Source: Acuticoccus sp039189655
GTDB taxonomy: Bacteria; Pseudomonadota; Alphaproteobacteria; Rhizobiales; Amorphaceae
Assembly: GCA_039189655.1 (NCBI GenBank)
Contig: JBCCYN010000015.1
Span: 1-45,558, forward strand
Length of the DNA stretch: 45,558 nt
Reading direction: 5' to 3'
The position numbers and the translations under genes are program-made. The notes under the pieces are model-generated. The model made no database searches. It was not told the DNA's origin and saw only the letters and a list, made by a program, of their open reading frames with translations. Below are positions 1-8,202 of the stretch, piece after piece (within the stretch, counting starts at the first letter, position 1; each line of letters begins with the position of its first letter).

Positions 1-387
1 GAAGGAAAAGCAAGAAATGACCATAGTGCGCGAAAAATTCTCGCGGGTGGTGTCGGCGTAGCGGCCCCGCAGCTCGGTTTTGTCCGAGAACGCCACCGCG
101 TGCACAAAGAAGTCGATGCTGCCCCATTGGTTCGCGGCCGCATCGAACAGGCGGTCGACGCTCGCCAGGTCTTCTACGTCGCACTGTTCTAAAAAGGCCG
201 CATCGATTTCGGCCGCCAACGGCCGGACTCGGCGCCCGAACTGATCGTTCTGGTAGGTGAGGCCGATCTCAGCGCCCTCCGCATGGAGCTGGCGCGCGAT
301 CCCCCACGCGATGGAGTGGTTGTTGGCAACGCCCATGATGACGCCGCGTTTGCCGGACATGAGGCCGGCCGCAGAGACCTCAGCCAT
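1..387 (-). CDS. fabI: Enoyl-[ACP] reductase FabI, C-terminus outside window
   Basis: NADH-dependent enoyl-ACP reductase of type II fatty-acid synthesis, which reduces trans-2-enoyl-ACP in the cytoplasm. Only the N-terminal ~129 residues are present. The reverse-strand translation reads MSGKRGVIMGVANNHSIAWG, the FabI-type Rossmann glycine-rich stretch with the SIAWG motif, and continues to HAVAFSDKTELRGRY, a typical FabI segment. The catalytic Tyr-Tyr-Lys lies beyond the edge. I chose the ATG at 387, which overlaps the end of fabB by 8 bases and gives the short N-terminal extension seen in rhizobial FabI. The ATG at 360 is the alternative. It is last in the fabA-fabB-fabI order. A second FabI paralogue lies at 21545-22309. 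Confidence 0.93.
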   Translation of the reverse strand, partial: MAEVSAAGLMSGKRGVIMGVANNHSIAWGIARQLHAEGAEIGLTYQNDQFGRRVRPLAAEIDAAFLEQCDVEDLASVDRLFDAAANQWGSIDFFVHAVAFSDKTELRGRYADTTRENFSRTMVISCFSF

Positions 388-1600
388 CGAAGCGCGACAA
401 CACGAGCGTGGCGTTGGTTCCACCAAAACCAAAGCCGTTGGACAAAACGTTGTTGAGTTCGGCGTCATCCATGCGCTCGCGCACCACCGGAAAGTTTTCG
501 AATTCCGGGTCGAGTTCATCGATGTGCGCCGAAGCGGTGATGAACCCGGAATGCATCATGATGAGCGAATAGATGGCTTCGTGGACGCCCGCCGCACCGA
601 GCGAATGGCCCGACAGGGATTTCGTTGCCGAGATCGGCGGGATGTGGTCGCCAAACACCTCTCGGATCGCCTCCATCTCGCGTTTGTCGCCGATGGGCGT
701 GGAGGTGGCGTGGGGATTGATGTAGTCGATGGACCGACCGCCAGCGTCTTCCATGGCGAGCTTCATGCACCGCATGGCACCCTCGCCGGAGGGCTGAACC
801 ATATCGTAGCCGTCGCTGGTGGTGGCGTAGCCGGTGATCTCGCCCAGGACGCGCGCGCCCCGCGCCTTCGCGTGTTCGAGTTCCTCCAGCACCAGAACCC
901 CCGCGCCGCCGGCGATCACAAACCCGTCGCGCGCCACGTCGAACGCGCGGGAAGCGACATCTGGCGTTTGATTGTACCGGCTCGACATGGCGCCCATGGC
1001 GTCAAACAGGACCGAGAGGGTCCAGTCCAGCTCCTCGCAGCCGCCGGCAAAAACCACGTCCTGCTTGCCAAGCTTGATCTGCTCGGCGGCGTGACCGATG
1101 CAAATGTTAGTGGTCGCGCAGGCGGCGGAGATCGAGTAGTTGAGGCCCTTGATCTTAAAATTCGTGGCAAGGGTTGCCGAAGCGGTGGAACTCATCGCCT
1201 TGGGCACCGCGAACGGGCCGATGCGCTTGGGACCTTTCTCCCGAGCCACGTCCGCCGCCTCCACGATGGTTCGCGTGGACGGCCCCCCGGACCCCATAAC
1301 GAGGCCGGTCCGCTCATGGCTGATTTCGTTGTCCTCTAACCCGGCATCGCGGATCGCCTGATCCATGGCCACGTGGTTCCAGGCGGTTCCGCCCCCGTGA
1401 AAACGCATGGCACGCCGGTCAACGCTTTCGGATGGGTCGAGCTGCGGCGCGCCGTGCACCTGGCAACGAAAACCGTGCTCGGCGTAGCTGGGGGCGCGGA
1501 CGATACCTGAGCGGCCTTCATGGAGCGAGGCGGTGACCTCTTGCACCCCTGCGCCGAGGGGCGAGACGATGCCCATCCCTGTGACGACGACGCGTTTCAT
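380..1600 (-). CDS. fabB: Beta-ketoacyl-ACP synthase I FabB
   Basis: Condensing enzyme that elongates acyl-ACP with malonyl-ACP and is needed with FabA for unsaturated fatty acids. The 406-residue length fits FabB. The Cys-His-His triad is visible: Cys161 in SISAACATTN, His297 in NPHATSTP and His332 in SLSGHSLGAAG, matching the E. coli positions closely. The ATG at 1600 is preceded by a good GAGGAGA ribosome site. The gene lies 21 bases downstream of fabA and overlaps fabI, so fabA-fabB-fabI is almost certainly one transcript. Nothing unusual was seen. Confidence 0.97.
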   Translation of the reverse strand: MKRVVVTGMGIVSPLGAGVQEVTASLHEGRSGIVRAPSYAEHGFRCQVHGAPQLDPSESVDRRAMRFHGGGTAWNHVAMDQAIRDAGLEDNEISHERTGLVMGSGGPSTRTIVEAADVAREKGPKRIGPFAVPKAMSSTASATLATNFKIKGLNYSISAACATTNICIGHAAEQIKLGKQDVVFAGGCEELDWTLSVLFDAMGAMSSRYNQTPDVASRAFDVARDGFVIAGGAGVLVLEELEHAKARGARVLGEITGYATTSDGYDMVQPSGEGAMRCMKLAMEDAGGRSIDYINPHATSTPIGDKREMEAIREVFGDHIPPISATKSLSGHSLGAAGVHEAIYSLIMMHSGFITASAHIDELDPEFENFPVVRERMDDAELNNVLSNGFGFGGTNATLVLSRFDG

Positions 1601-1621
1601 GAGATCTCCTCTAGCGCTCGC

Positions 1622-2155
1622 TTATGCGGGCTCGGCGGACGTCTTGAAGAGGCCCACGCGAAGGTCTTCCGCCTTGTAGATGGGCTCGTCGTCCGCCTTC
1701 AACCATCCATCGGCGATCCCCAGCACGAGCCGGGAGCGCATCACCCGCTTCAGGTCCACACCGTACTCCACCCGCTTCACGGAGGGGACAACCGTTCCGG
1801 AAAACTTGATCGCGCCCACCGCCAGCGCCCGCCCGCGGCCCTCCTGGCCGAGCCAGCCCAGGAAGAAGCCGAGCATTTGCCACAGGGCATCAAGCCCAAG
1901 ACAACCCGGCATGACCGGATCACCCTTGAAGTGACAGGCGAAGAACCAGAGGTCCTCGCGCACGTCCAGCTCCGCGCGGATTTGCCCCTTGCCGTGGGCA
2001 CCACCGTCTTCGCTGATGTGGCTGATGCGGTCGAACATCAGCATCGGAGGCAGCGGTAGCTGGGCATTGCCTGGGCCGAACAATTCGCCGCGGCCGCAAG
2101 CCAGAAGGTCTTCGTACTCGTAGCTCGAGCGTTGGGTGAAGTTCGTCATCGCCAT
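1622..2155 (-). CDS. fabA: 3-hydroxydecanoyl-ACP dehydratase/isomerase FabA
   Basis: Dehydrates 3-hydroxydecanoyl-ACP and isomerises trans-2- to cis-3-decenoyl-ACP, the branch point to unsaturated fatty acids. The 177-residue single hot-dog domain carries the active-site His75 in ACHFKGDPVMPG and Asp89 in LGLDALWQ, equivalent to His70/Asp84 of E. coli FabA. It is the first gene of the fabA-fabB-fabI operon, transcribed away from irr. The ATG at 2155 has only a weak ribosome site. A second in-frame ATG lies two codons later, so the exact start is uncertain by 6 bases. Confidence 0.96.
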   Translation of the reverse strand: MAMTNFTQRSSYEYEDLLACGRGELFGPGNAQLPLPPMLMFDRISHISEDGGAHGKGQIRAELDVREDLWFFACHFKGDPVMPGCLGLDALWQMLGFFLGWLGQEGRGRALAVGAIKFSGTVVPSVKRVEYGVDLKRVMRSRLVLGIADGWLKADDEPIYKAEDLRVGLFKTSAEPA

Positions 2156-2622
2156 GGTGTCGTTCGGGGTTCGCCTTGCCAGGTGTTTTCAAGGAACGGC
2201 TTCTGCGCACCCACTGGACGAGCCGCATCTTCCGTCCCTTATGGTCAACAAAGGGGTGCTGGCAAGGCGCGGCGTGCGGCACGGTCCGCAAATCCCTGTG
2301 CAGCACGCCCGTTTCGGCTTTCTTGATTCGGGCGCGCACGGCCGCGATCGGCAGCATTCGCGGCCCGTACGCGCCCCGACCGAGCCGCTCGCCCCAATTA
2401 TTGAAGTGCTGCGCAAAACACGCACGGGCCGACAGGACGCGTCGTCCCATGCCGGGATCGGCGCGCTTTCGTGATCGTCGTTAAACGGAACCTTCACTAA
2501 ACCGCTGAAATAGCTTTGGATGGCGGCGACGGTTTTCCCACGAAGGTCCGTTGCGACCCCTGGCGAAGCCGTATTGATCTGGGGTTTCCGTCGGGCTATA
2601 TGGGAAGAAGGTGTGCCTACGC
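2156..2622. other. Intergenic region between fabA and irr
   Basis: This roughly 467-base gap separates the divergent fabA and irr genes and must hold both promoters. No coding region with codon use like its neighbours was found on either strand. No convincing -35/-10 pair, iron-control element or terminator could be picked by eye. Confidence 0.6.
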
Positions 2623-3117
2623 ATGCCCATGGGACAGCTGGGGTTTTTGGATCACAACATGGCGGTTTTCTTCACACGCGACACAGTTGACGGCGCGAAG
2701 GACGCGCGGTCGGAGGCGGTGGATGTGCGCGACATCCTGAAAACTTCCGGTTTGCGGCCGACGCGGCAGCGGGTCGCGCTTGGCAACCTTCTCTTCGCCC
2801 GCGGTCATCGTCATATCTCCGCGGAAGGCCTTCACGAGGAAGCGGTGGCGGCACGGGTGCCGGTGTCGCTGGCAACGGTATACAACACGCTCCACCAGTT
2901 CACCGAAGCAAACCTCCTGCGGGAGATCGCGGTGGACGGCACCAAGACCTACTTCGACACCAACACTGACGATCACCATCACTTTTTCGACGAGACGAGC
3001 GGTGTGGTAACGGACATTCCCTCCGATACCCTCTCCTTGTCGCGGGTCCCGGAAGCGCCCGAGGGGATGGAGATTAGCCGCGTTGATGTGGTGGTGCGGA
3101 TCCGCCCCCGGCGCTAG
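2623..3117 (+). CDS. irr: Fur-family iron response regulator Irr
   Basis: DNA-binding iron/heme-status regulator; in Rhizobiales Irr controls heme synthesis and iron uptake. The winged-helix part includes LRPTRQRVALGNLLF and VSLATVYNTLHQFTEANLL, then GTKTYFDTN and the HHHFF metal/heme-site motif typical of Irr. The Cys-Pro heme regulatory motif of Bradyrhizobium Irr is absent, as in many other rhizobial Irr proteins. A GTG at 2611 is also open in frame. I prefer the ATG at 2623 because GAAGAAGG ends about 11 bases upstream of it, whereas it abuts the GTG directly. The fabI-fabB-fabA/irr arrangement is a conserved rhizobial synteny. Confidence 0.93.
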   Translation: MPMGQLGFLDHNMAVFFTRDTVDGAKDARSEAVDVRDILKTSGLRPTRQRVALGNLLFARGHRHISAEGLHEEAVAARVPVSLATVYNTLHQFTEANLLREIAVDGTKTYFDTNTDDHHHFFDETSGVVTDIPSDTLSLSRVPEAPEGMEISRVDVVVRIRPRR

Positions 3118-3147
3118 CGGAGCGCTTACCGGCGGCAAAACCGATTT

Positions 3148-3175
3148 CCGGCGCTCTTTTGGGCGCCGGTTTTTT
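3148..3175 (+). terminator. Rho-independent terminator after irr
   Basis: CCGGCGC at 3148-3154 pairs perfectly with GCGCCGG at 3163-3169 around an 8-base loop and is followed at once by six T residues. It starts 31 bases after the irr stop codon. Confidence 0.88.
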
Positions 3176-3329
3176 GTTTGGAACAAACCCTTCGGCCCAA
3201 AATAGTCGCGAAATCGAGTAACGCTGAGGCACTCCCGCGACGAAGCAACTTCGGCAATGGTTCGCTCTGCCGCGATGGCATGATCACCGACGCTTTACAT
3301 GGGCCCAGCTATTGCCTACCGGAACCCCT

Positions 3330-3746
3330 ATGGCACGACCGGCATTCAAACGCCTCCTGCAGATTTTCACCTGGTGGAACAGCACCACCTTGGGAACGTC
3401 GTTCACCACGTGGCTGCGAGGCGAGGCGGTGGGCGAAGATGAGTTCGGCAACCGCTATTTCCGCACCAAGGACGGCAAGATCGACCCGGCGCTCGGCCAC
3501 GACCGTCGCTGGGTGATTTATCACGGCGTCACTGACCCCACCTCCATTCCGCCGGGCTGGTATCGGTGGATCCACCACCTCTCCGATGAAATTCCCGATG
3601 GGTCCTATGTGCCGCGTGAGTGGCAAGAACCCCACCGGCCCAACCCCACAGGCACGGCAGCGGCCCATCGACCGCAAGGCTCGATCCTGCGTCCCGACCC
3701 GCAGGCGGGCATCGCTAAAGGCTACGATGCCTGGACGCCTGACTAG
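3330..3746 (+). CDS. NADH:ubiquinone oxidoreductase NDUFA12-like accessory subunit
   Basis: Homologue of the 17.2-kDa accessory subunit (NDUFA12/B17.2) of respiratory complex I, a supernumerary subunit found in alphaproteobacteria and mitochondria. The 138-residue product contains LLQIFTWWNSTTLGTSFTTW, GEDEFGNRYF, RRWVIYHG, PPGWYRWIHH and PREWQEPHRPNPTGT, all family hallmarks. The reading frame opens at a TTG at 3312, but the ATG at 3330 begins the family-like sequence. It is a single gene after the irr terminator. In many Rhizobiales it sits next to the fabA/irr region, so the context is expected. Confidence 0.92.
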   Translation: MARPAFKRLLQIFTWWNSTTLGTSFTTWLRGEAVGEDEFGNRYFRTKDGKIDPALGHDRRWVIYHGVTDPTSIPPGWYRWIHHLSDEIPDGSYVPREWQEPHRPNPTGTAAAHRPQGSILRPDPQAGIAKGYDAWTPD

Positions 3747-3785
3747 AGCGGGTCACACGATCATGCGATCGCATGCCTTGCTCTA
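3744..3785. repeat. Short palindromic intergenic repeat, copy A
   Basis: TAGAGC at 3744-3749 and GCTCTA at 3780-3785 bound a 42-base imperfect palindrome whose centre contains the perfect CATGCGATCGCATG. Similar TAGAGCGGGTC-type sequences recur at 7996 and 8203. It looks like a REP-like interspersed element. The rest of the gap up to 4002 shows nothing else I can support. Confidence 0.6.
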
Positions 3786-4002
3786 AGTTCTTGTCTTTCC
3801 GCGCGGTTCTAGTCGCAACACGATTCCATGTTGCTGAAACGCGCTTGAGGGCATCGTCCGATCAGATAGGGCCGAGGATCGCCGCGATGGTGCTGCAAGA
3901 GCAGTGGAATGAAGCCCTGTTCTGCTTCAATTGGAGTGAGGAGCGCCCGAACCGGCCCAGACCGCAAAGCCGCGTAGGGCGCAACGAAGAAAGGCAAGCG
4001 TT

Positions 4003-4404
4003 GTGAAAATCACTCGGGCCGGCGAAACCCCCTCAGTGCGCGCGGCCGCGGCCTCGTTCACCGGCGTCGTATGGCAAAATCCCATCGTCACGGCACCGGA
4101 GCCGGGTCGCGTCGGCGCGGCGCTGGTGACGTTTTTGCCTGGCGCGCGCACCAATTGGCACCATCATCCCCTCGGCCAGACCCTCTACGTCACCCAAGGG
4201 GTCGGCTGGTTCCAGACCGAAGGCGAAAAGCGCATCGAAATCAAAGCGGGCGACGTCATTTGGATTGCACCGCTCGAAAAGCACTGGCACGGGGCGACCG
4301 ACACCACCACGATGAGCCACGTGGCCATGCACGAGCGCGATGGTGCGAGCCACGTGACCTGGCTGGACCCGGTGGACGACGACGACTATCTCGCGCGGCG
4401 CTAG
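4003..4404 (+). CDS. Cupin protein of the (R)-mandelonitrile lyase type
   Basis: Small single-domain cupin of 133 residues. It resembles the manganese-dependent hydroxynitrile-lyase cupins described from Granulicella. The metal site is visible: His53, His55 and Gln59 in NWHHHPLGQT, and His94 in EKHWHGA. The ATFEPGART-like strand is present as VTFLPGARTNW. Many proteins of this family are annotated as mandelonitrile lyase although their natural role is unknown, so the enzymatic label is by similarity only. The GTG start at 4003 has AGAAAGG upstream. It is separated from the next gene by 69 bases. Confidence 0.85.
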   Translation: MKITRAGETPSVRAAAASFTGVVWQNPIVTAPEPGRVGAALVTFLPGARTNWHHHPLGQTLYVTQGVGWFQTEGEKRIEIKAGDVIWIAPLEKHWHGATDTTTMSHVAMHERDGASHVTWLDPVDDDDYLARR

Positions 4405-4473
4405 GTCGCTGCCATCCGATAACGGGGTTTTGCGCCGTAGTACCGGGCGCAGGCGAAAGGGAGGAAGCAAGCC

Positions 4474-5136
4474 ATGGCCGCGACCAACAATCCGATGATG
4501 CGCGATCCCGTCTTCGGTGAATTGACGACGAGCTGGAAATGGATGCTCGCCCTGGGTGTGCTGATGGCCGTTCTTGGGTTGATTGGCCTGGGCATGACCT
4601 ACTGGCTGACGATCTTGTCGGTGATCTGGTTCGGCGTGCTCGCGCTCATCGGCGGCGTTGCGCAACTGATCGATGCCTTCAAGTGTTCCGGCTGGAAGGC
4701 GGTGGCCGCCCACGTTCTTCTCGGTGCCCTTTACCTCGCCGCCGGGGTTGTCCTCATTGCAATGCCTGTCCAGAGCGCCTGGTGGCTTACGCTGATGATC
4801 GGCGCTCTTTTCATCGTTACCGGCGTGCTGCGGGTCATCATGGCGTTTCAGATGAAAGGTGGCGGCGCGGCCAATCCGTGGCTGATCGTCTCGGGCCTCA
4901 TTTCGGTGATCCTGGGCGTCCTCATTTTCAGCATCGTCGATTTCCCCGCCGACGAGGCCATGGCGACGGTGGAAGCCGCTCAAGGCTGGTTTAAGGAGTG
5001 GGGGTGGGTGATTGGCATGTTTGTGGCGATCGAGTTCGTCGTCCACGGCGCGGCCATTGCCGCCCTCGCCCTGGTGGCCCGCTCCCGGGCGGAAGGTGCG
5101 GACGATCACAAACCCGATGCGTCTGCCCACGCCTGA
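4474..5136 (+). CDS. HdeD/DUF308-family membrane protein
   Basis: Integral inner-membrane protein of 220 residues with about six hydrophobic segments, starting near WMLALGVLMAVLGLIGLG and continuing as paired helices to GWVIGMFVAIEFVVHG. This is the DUF308 repeat architecture of HdeD, which in E. coli is tied to acid resistance. The ligand or activity is unknown. GGGAGGAAG lies 8 bases before the ATG. The gene is convergent with the dehalogenase gene that follows. Confidence 0.87.
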   Translation: MAATNNPMMRDPVFGELTTSWKWMLALGVLMAVLGLIGLGMTYWLTILSVIWFGVLALIGGVAQLIDAFKCSGWKAVAAHVLLGALYLAAGVVLIAMPVQSAWWLTLMIGALFIVTGVLRVIMAFQMKGGGAANPWLIVSGLISVILGVLIFSIVDFPADEAMATVEAAQGWFKEWGWVIGMFVAIEFVVHGAAIAALALVARSRAEGADDHKPDASAHA

Positions 5137-5142
5137 TCGCGA

Positions 5143-5165
5143 CGGGGCGCGGCCGCCACGCCCCG
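5143..5165. terminator. Possible bidirectional terminator hairpin
   Basis: CGGGGCG at 5143-5149 pairs with CGCCCCG at 5159-5165 between two convergent genes, 6 bases after the hdeD-like stop codon. There is no T tract on either side, so it could be a stabiliser rather than an intrinsic terminator. Confidence 0.4.
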
Positions 5166-5185
5166 ACCGTTTGCCGCCCACGAAG

Positions 5186-5842
5186 CTACAGAGACTCTAG
5201 ACCTTTTAGGGACGACAGGGTCACCGTGGGGGGCAGATCGGTGTACTCGTCCGGCTCGCCCGACCGGTTGATCCAGACGCTCCTGAAACCGAAAGCGGTG
5301 GATCCGGCAATGTCCCACCGGTTAGAGGACTGGAACGAGACCGCATCGGCAAAAACCCGGAACCGCGTTGTTACCAGCTCATAGACCGCAGGCAGCGGCT
5401 TGAAGACCTTTAGGCTGTCCACGGAGAGGATGTCGTCCAACAAATCGCCGATCCGTGCCGCATCGACGGCCATCTCTAGCATCTTCGGCGAGCCATTCGA
5501 TAAGATGGCCGTGGATGCTCCCGCCCGTTTCAGCTCCGTCAACACGTCGATCACCTCGGGGTAGGCATCGAGCGTGCGGTAGGCATTGAGGAGCGCGTCG
5601 CGCGTACTGGTGGGAGCGCTGGGCACCTTTTGGAAGGCGTAGTCGAGAGCGTCTTCGGTGAGCGACCAAAATTCGCGGTAGCGGCCGGCGAGCGCGCGCG
5701 TCCAGGTGTACTCCAGCTGTTTGGTGCGCCACAGTGCCGACAGTCGGTCGGCGTCCGGCCCCACATCGCTAGCGTGCCTGCGCACGGCCGCATGGACGTC
5801 GAAAAGCGTGCCGTATGCGTCAAAGACATAGACGGGATGCAT
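5186..5842 (-). CDS. Haloacid dehalogenase, type II (L-2-haloacid dehalogenase family)
   Basis: HAD-superfamily hydrolase of 218 residues. Asp8 in VFDAYGTLFDV is the expected nucleophile. SNGSP, FKPLPAVY and SSNRWDIAGS supply the Ser, Lys/Tyr and Ser-Asn-Asp positions of type II dehalogenases. WRTKQLEYTW carries the conserved Arg. The expected reaction is hydrolysis of L-2-haloacids to D-2-hydroxyacids, but the physiological substrate cannot be read from the sequence. The start at 5842 is supported by GGGGAAAG upstream. The same frame stays open upstream of it, but that part lies under the oppositely oriented aminotransferase gene and is not coding. Confidence 0.93.
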   Translation of the reverse strand: MHPVYVFDAYGTLFDVHAAVRRHASDVGPDADRLSALWRTKQLEYTWTRALAGRYREFWSLTEDALDYAFQKVPSAPTSTRDALLNAYRTLDAYPEVIDVLTELKRAGASTAILSNGSPKMLEMAVDAARIGDLLDDILSVDSLKVFKPLPAVYELVTTRFRVFADAVSFQSSNRWDIAGSTAFGFRSVWINRSGEPDEYTDLPPTVTLSSLKGLESL

Positions 5843-5905
5843 GGTCTTTCCCCTTTCGCAGCGCCGTCCTACACCAGTCAAAAGGGAAAGTAAGGAACAA
5901 ACACG

Positions 5906-6760
5906 ATGGCCGAGTGGAGTGAAACGTGGACGTGGCTCGACGGTAAGTGGCTGTCCGGCAACGAGCCGATCCTCGGTCCGCGCAGCCATGGGTTTTGGCT
6001 GGGCTCCTCCGTGTTTGACGGCGCCCGCGTGTTTGAGGGGGTAATGCCTGACCTCGACCTTCATCTGGCGCGGGTCAATCGGTCCGCCGAGGCGATGGGC
6101 CTGGTGGCCACCAAGAGCGTGGGCGAAATGCTGGAGTTGGTCACGGAGGGCGTGCAGCGCTTTGCGCCGGGGACCGCGATCTACATCCGCCCCATGTACT
6201 GGCCAGAGACGGGGAGCGCGTCCATGGTGGCGCCCGACCCCGATTCCACCCGCTTCCTGCTGTGCCTGCACGAGGCGGCTATGCCACCGGCGCGCGGTGC
6301 GGCCATCACGGTCTCCGACTTCCGCCGTCCGACGCTGGAATCCATGCCCACCAACGCCAAGGCAGGCTGCCTTTATCCCAACAACGCCCGTGCCCTCACC
6401 GCAGCGCGCAAGGCCGGCTACGACAACGCCCTCGTCCTCGATATGCTTGGCAACGTTGCCGAGCTCGCCACCTCCAACATTTTTGCCGTTAAGGATGGTG
6501 TGGTGGCGACGCCGGTGGAAAACGGCACCTTTTTGGCTGGCATCACCCGGCTCAGGGTCATGGAATTGTTGCGGGCGGCGGGTTTGCGCGTGGAGGAAGC
6601 GCGCCTGACGGTGGCTGATTTCCTCGACGCCGACGAAATATTTTCCACCGGAAACTATGCGAAAGTGATGCCGGTGACGAAAATCGAGACGCGGGCGCTT
6701 CAGCCTGGACCGGTCTATCAAATGGCGCGCGACCTTTATTGGGAGTATGCCCACGCCTGA
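5906..6760 (+). CDS. ilvE: Branched-chain amino acid aminotransferase-type enzyme
   Basis: Fold-type IV PLP aminotransferase of 284 residues, expected to interconvert Leu/Ile/Val and their 2-oxo acids with 2-oxoglutarate. Lys152 in TNAKAGCLYPNN is the PLP lysine. SVFDGARVFEG, YIRPMYW, ELATSNIFAV and TLDFLDADEIF-like segments (here VADFLDADEIFSTG) match the family. AAGGAA precedes the ATG. It is divergent from the dehalogenase with a 63-base shared promoter gap. The short class means a D-amino-acid transaminase or aminodeoxychorismate lyase specificity cannot be fully excluded, so the symbol is by best fit. Confidence 0.85.
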   Translation: MAEWSETWTWLDGKWLSGNEPILGPRSHGFWLGSSVFDGARVFEGVMPDLDLHLARVNRSAEAMGLVATKSVGEMLELVTEGVQRFAPGTAIYIRPMYWPETGSASMVAPDPDSTRFLLCLHEAAMPPARGAAITVSDFRRPTLESMPTNAKAGCLYPNNARALTAARKAGYDNALVLDMLGNVAELATSNIFAVKDGVVATPVENGTFLAGITRLRVMELLRAAGLRVEEARLTVADFLDADEIFSTGNYAKVMPVTKIETRALQPGPVYQMARDLYWEYAHA

Positions 6761-6942
6761 ACCGGGCGCCGCACGGGTTGTTGTTGATCGGCGCCGTGGA
6801 TGGAATAGGGTGACGCGCACAAAGGGTGTGGGTGACGTTTGCGGGATCCGGCCGAACTCCGCTGAAAAGGCGAGGTGGAGACGCTCAGATCCGCTTCTGC
6901 GATGCTCTTTCCCGCGTTTTGCTCGTTTCTGGTAGAAGCGCC

Positions 6943-7080
6943 GGGAACGGTTCCTGTGTACCTCGGCTTTGTGGTGCGGCTTTGAAGGGCGTGAGGGTTT
7001 TCTTTCGCCTTGCCCTTTGGGGCGGCAACCGGGGAGCGAGGCCCAACCCTCGCCATCTGCGGGCCCACACCCTAGGTTCC
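6943..7080 (+). ncRNA. Candidate structured RNA upstream of sodB (6S-like or sodB leader)
   Basis: The 369-base gap before sodB contains nested complementary segments. GGAAC (6944-6948) pairs with GTTCC (7076-7080). GTGT (6956-6959) pairs with ACAC (7067-7070). GGCG plus AGGGTT (6988-6991, 6994-6999) pairs with AACCCTCGCC (7045-7054), with a 2-base bulge. TTGCC (7010-7014) pairs with GGCAA (7024-7028). The long rod with internal loops resembles 6S RNA, but I could not match a class-defining consensus. It could equally be a 5' leader, as it ends about 40 bases before the sodB ribosome site. No protein-like reading frame is evident in the gap. Confidence 0.35.
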
Positions 7081-7129
7081 GCTACGACACGAACGTCGCA
7101 TAGAAGCGACAAGAAAACTGGAGGCACCC

Positions 7130-7726
7130 TTGGCGTTCGAACTGCCCGATCTGCCTTATGCGTACGATGCGCTCGCGCCCTACATGTCGGCCGAAACGCT
7201 GGAATTTCACCACGACAAGCATCACCAAGCTTACGTAACCAACGGCAACAAGCTGCTGGACGGTTCCGGGCTTGAGAACGATTCCCTGGAAGATGTCGTC
7301 AAGAAGAGCTACGGCAGCAACGCCGGTCTCTTCAACAATGCCGGCCAGCACTACAATCCCATTCACTTTTGGAAGTGGATGACGGCTGGCGGCGGCAAGG
7401 CAAAGATGCCTGGCGAGGTCGAGGCCAAGATCAACTCCGATCTTGGCGGCTACGACAAAGCCCGTGCCGACTTCCTCGCCGCCGGGGCCAGCCAGTTTGG
7501 CTCGGGTTGGGCGTGGATTGCCGTCAAAGACGGGAAGCTCGAAGTCATGAAAACCCCCAACGGCGAAAATCCGCTGGTGCACGGCGCAACGCCCATCCTG
7601 GGCATCGATGTGTGGGAGCACTCCTACTACATCGACTACCGCAACGCGCGCCCGAAGTATTTGGAGGCTTGGTTCGACAATCTCGCGAACTGGGAGTATG
7701 CGGCCGAGCTCATGGCTGCCGCCTAG
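7130..7726 (+). CDS. sodB: Superoxide dismutase (Fe/Mn type), with an altered metal-ligand position
   Basis: Dismutates superoxide in the cytoplasm. The 198-residue protein starts MAFELPDLPYAYDALAPYMS and ends in the normal C-terminal domain. His27 in LEFHHDKHH, Asp160 and His164 in DVWEHSYY match three ligands of the metal site. The fourth ligand is normally the His of an Asn-His pair in the second helix; here that segment reads GQHYNPIHFWKW, with Pro at the ligand position and a His two residues on. The start is a TTG at 7130 after GGAGGC; no ATG is available. It appears to be a single gene, possibly with a structured leader. Confidence 0.9.
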   Translation: MAFELPDLPYAYDALAPYMSAETLEFHHDKHHQAYVTNGNKLLDGSGLENDSLEDVVKKSYGSNAGLFNNAGQHYNPIHFWKWMTAGGGKAKMPGEVEAKINSDLGGYDKARADFLAAGASQFGSGWAWIAVKDGKLEVMKTPNGENPLVHGATPILGIDVWEHSYYIDYRNARPKYLEAWFDNLANWEYAAELMAAA

Positions 7727-7995
7727 GCGGTTTTGTTTGCCGTGGAACTGTGACGAGCGGTTCGCAACCGCTGCGGATACTCAAATTGGCGCGTTTCCCC
7801 TCCGGTTGGATGGTCCCGTCCGATCGAAAAACGCGCCAAGGCCGCTATGGCGGCTTGGATCCATGTCGCGCCTGGAGCCGCGCTCCAGGCATCATCCGAC
7901 CGGAGTGATACGGGGGCGACATGATTATGCGGGGTTTTGAGGGTCGGAGCGCCGGTCTACATCTATCAGATTAGGGGCGTTGTAGGACGGTGACT

Positions 7996-8037
7996 TAGAG
8001 CGGGTCGTGCGAAGATGTGATCGCCTGGCCCACTCCA
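7996..8037. repeat. TAGAGCGGGTC-type interspersed repeat, copy B
   Basis: TAGAGCGGGTCGTGCGAAGA and the following bases to about 8037 match copy A at 3744 in the left arm. The right arm (GGCCCACTCCA) is a decayed version of the expected GGCCCGCTCTA. Confidence 0.5.
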
Positions 8038-8202
8038 TTGGATGCTCGAACAAGCACCTAAGATCACCCCGTTAAAATCACCCCATGGGCGTTGAAGGAC
8101 TTACCGTCGAAACCTTCAGCCCTGACCCATCCGATTCAAGGGCGAAGCACCAAAACATCCTACCGTCATCGGACGGTTCTTGCGGTGCGCCGATGGTGGA
8201 GC

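Noticed and set aside
257..1339. Long plus-strand open frame across fabB and fabI
   Set aside because: It is antisense to fabB, which has all catalytic residues. The composition is that of a GC-rich shadow frame and no family features appear.
4033..5181. Minus-strand open frame of 382 codons under the cupin and HdeD-like genes
   Set aside because: His/Arg/Asp-rich shadow sequence opposite two well-supported genes with ribosome sites.
5843..6820. N-terminal extension of the haloacid dehalogenase frame
   Set aside because: It lies antisense to the aminotransferase gene and has no domain. The ATG at 5842 has a ribosome site and begins the family sequence.
6943..7080. SRP RNA or RNase P RNA in the sodB upstream gap
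   Set aside because: The conserved GGAAGGNAGCA-type loop of SRP RNA and the conserved core of RNase P RNA are both absent.
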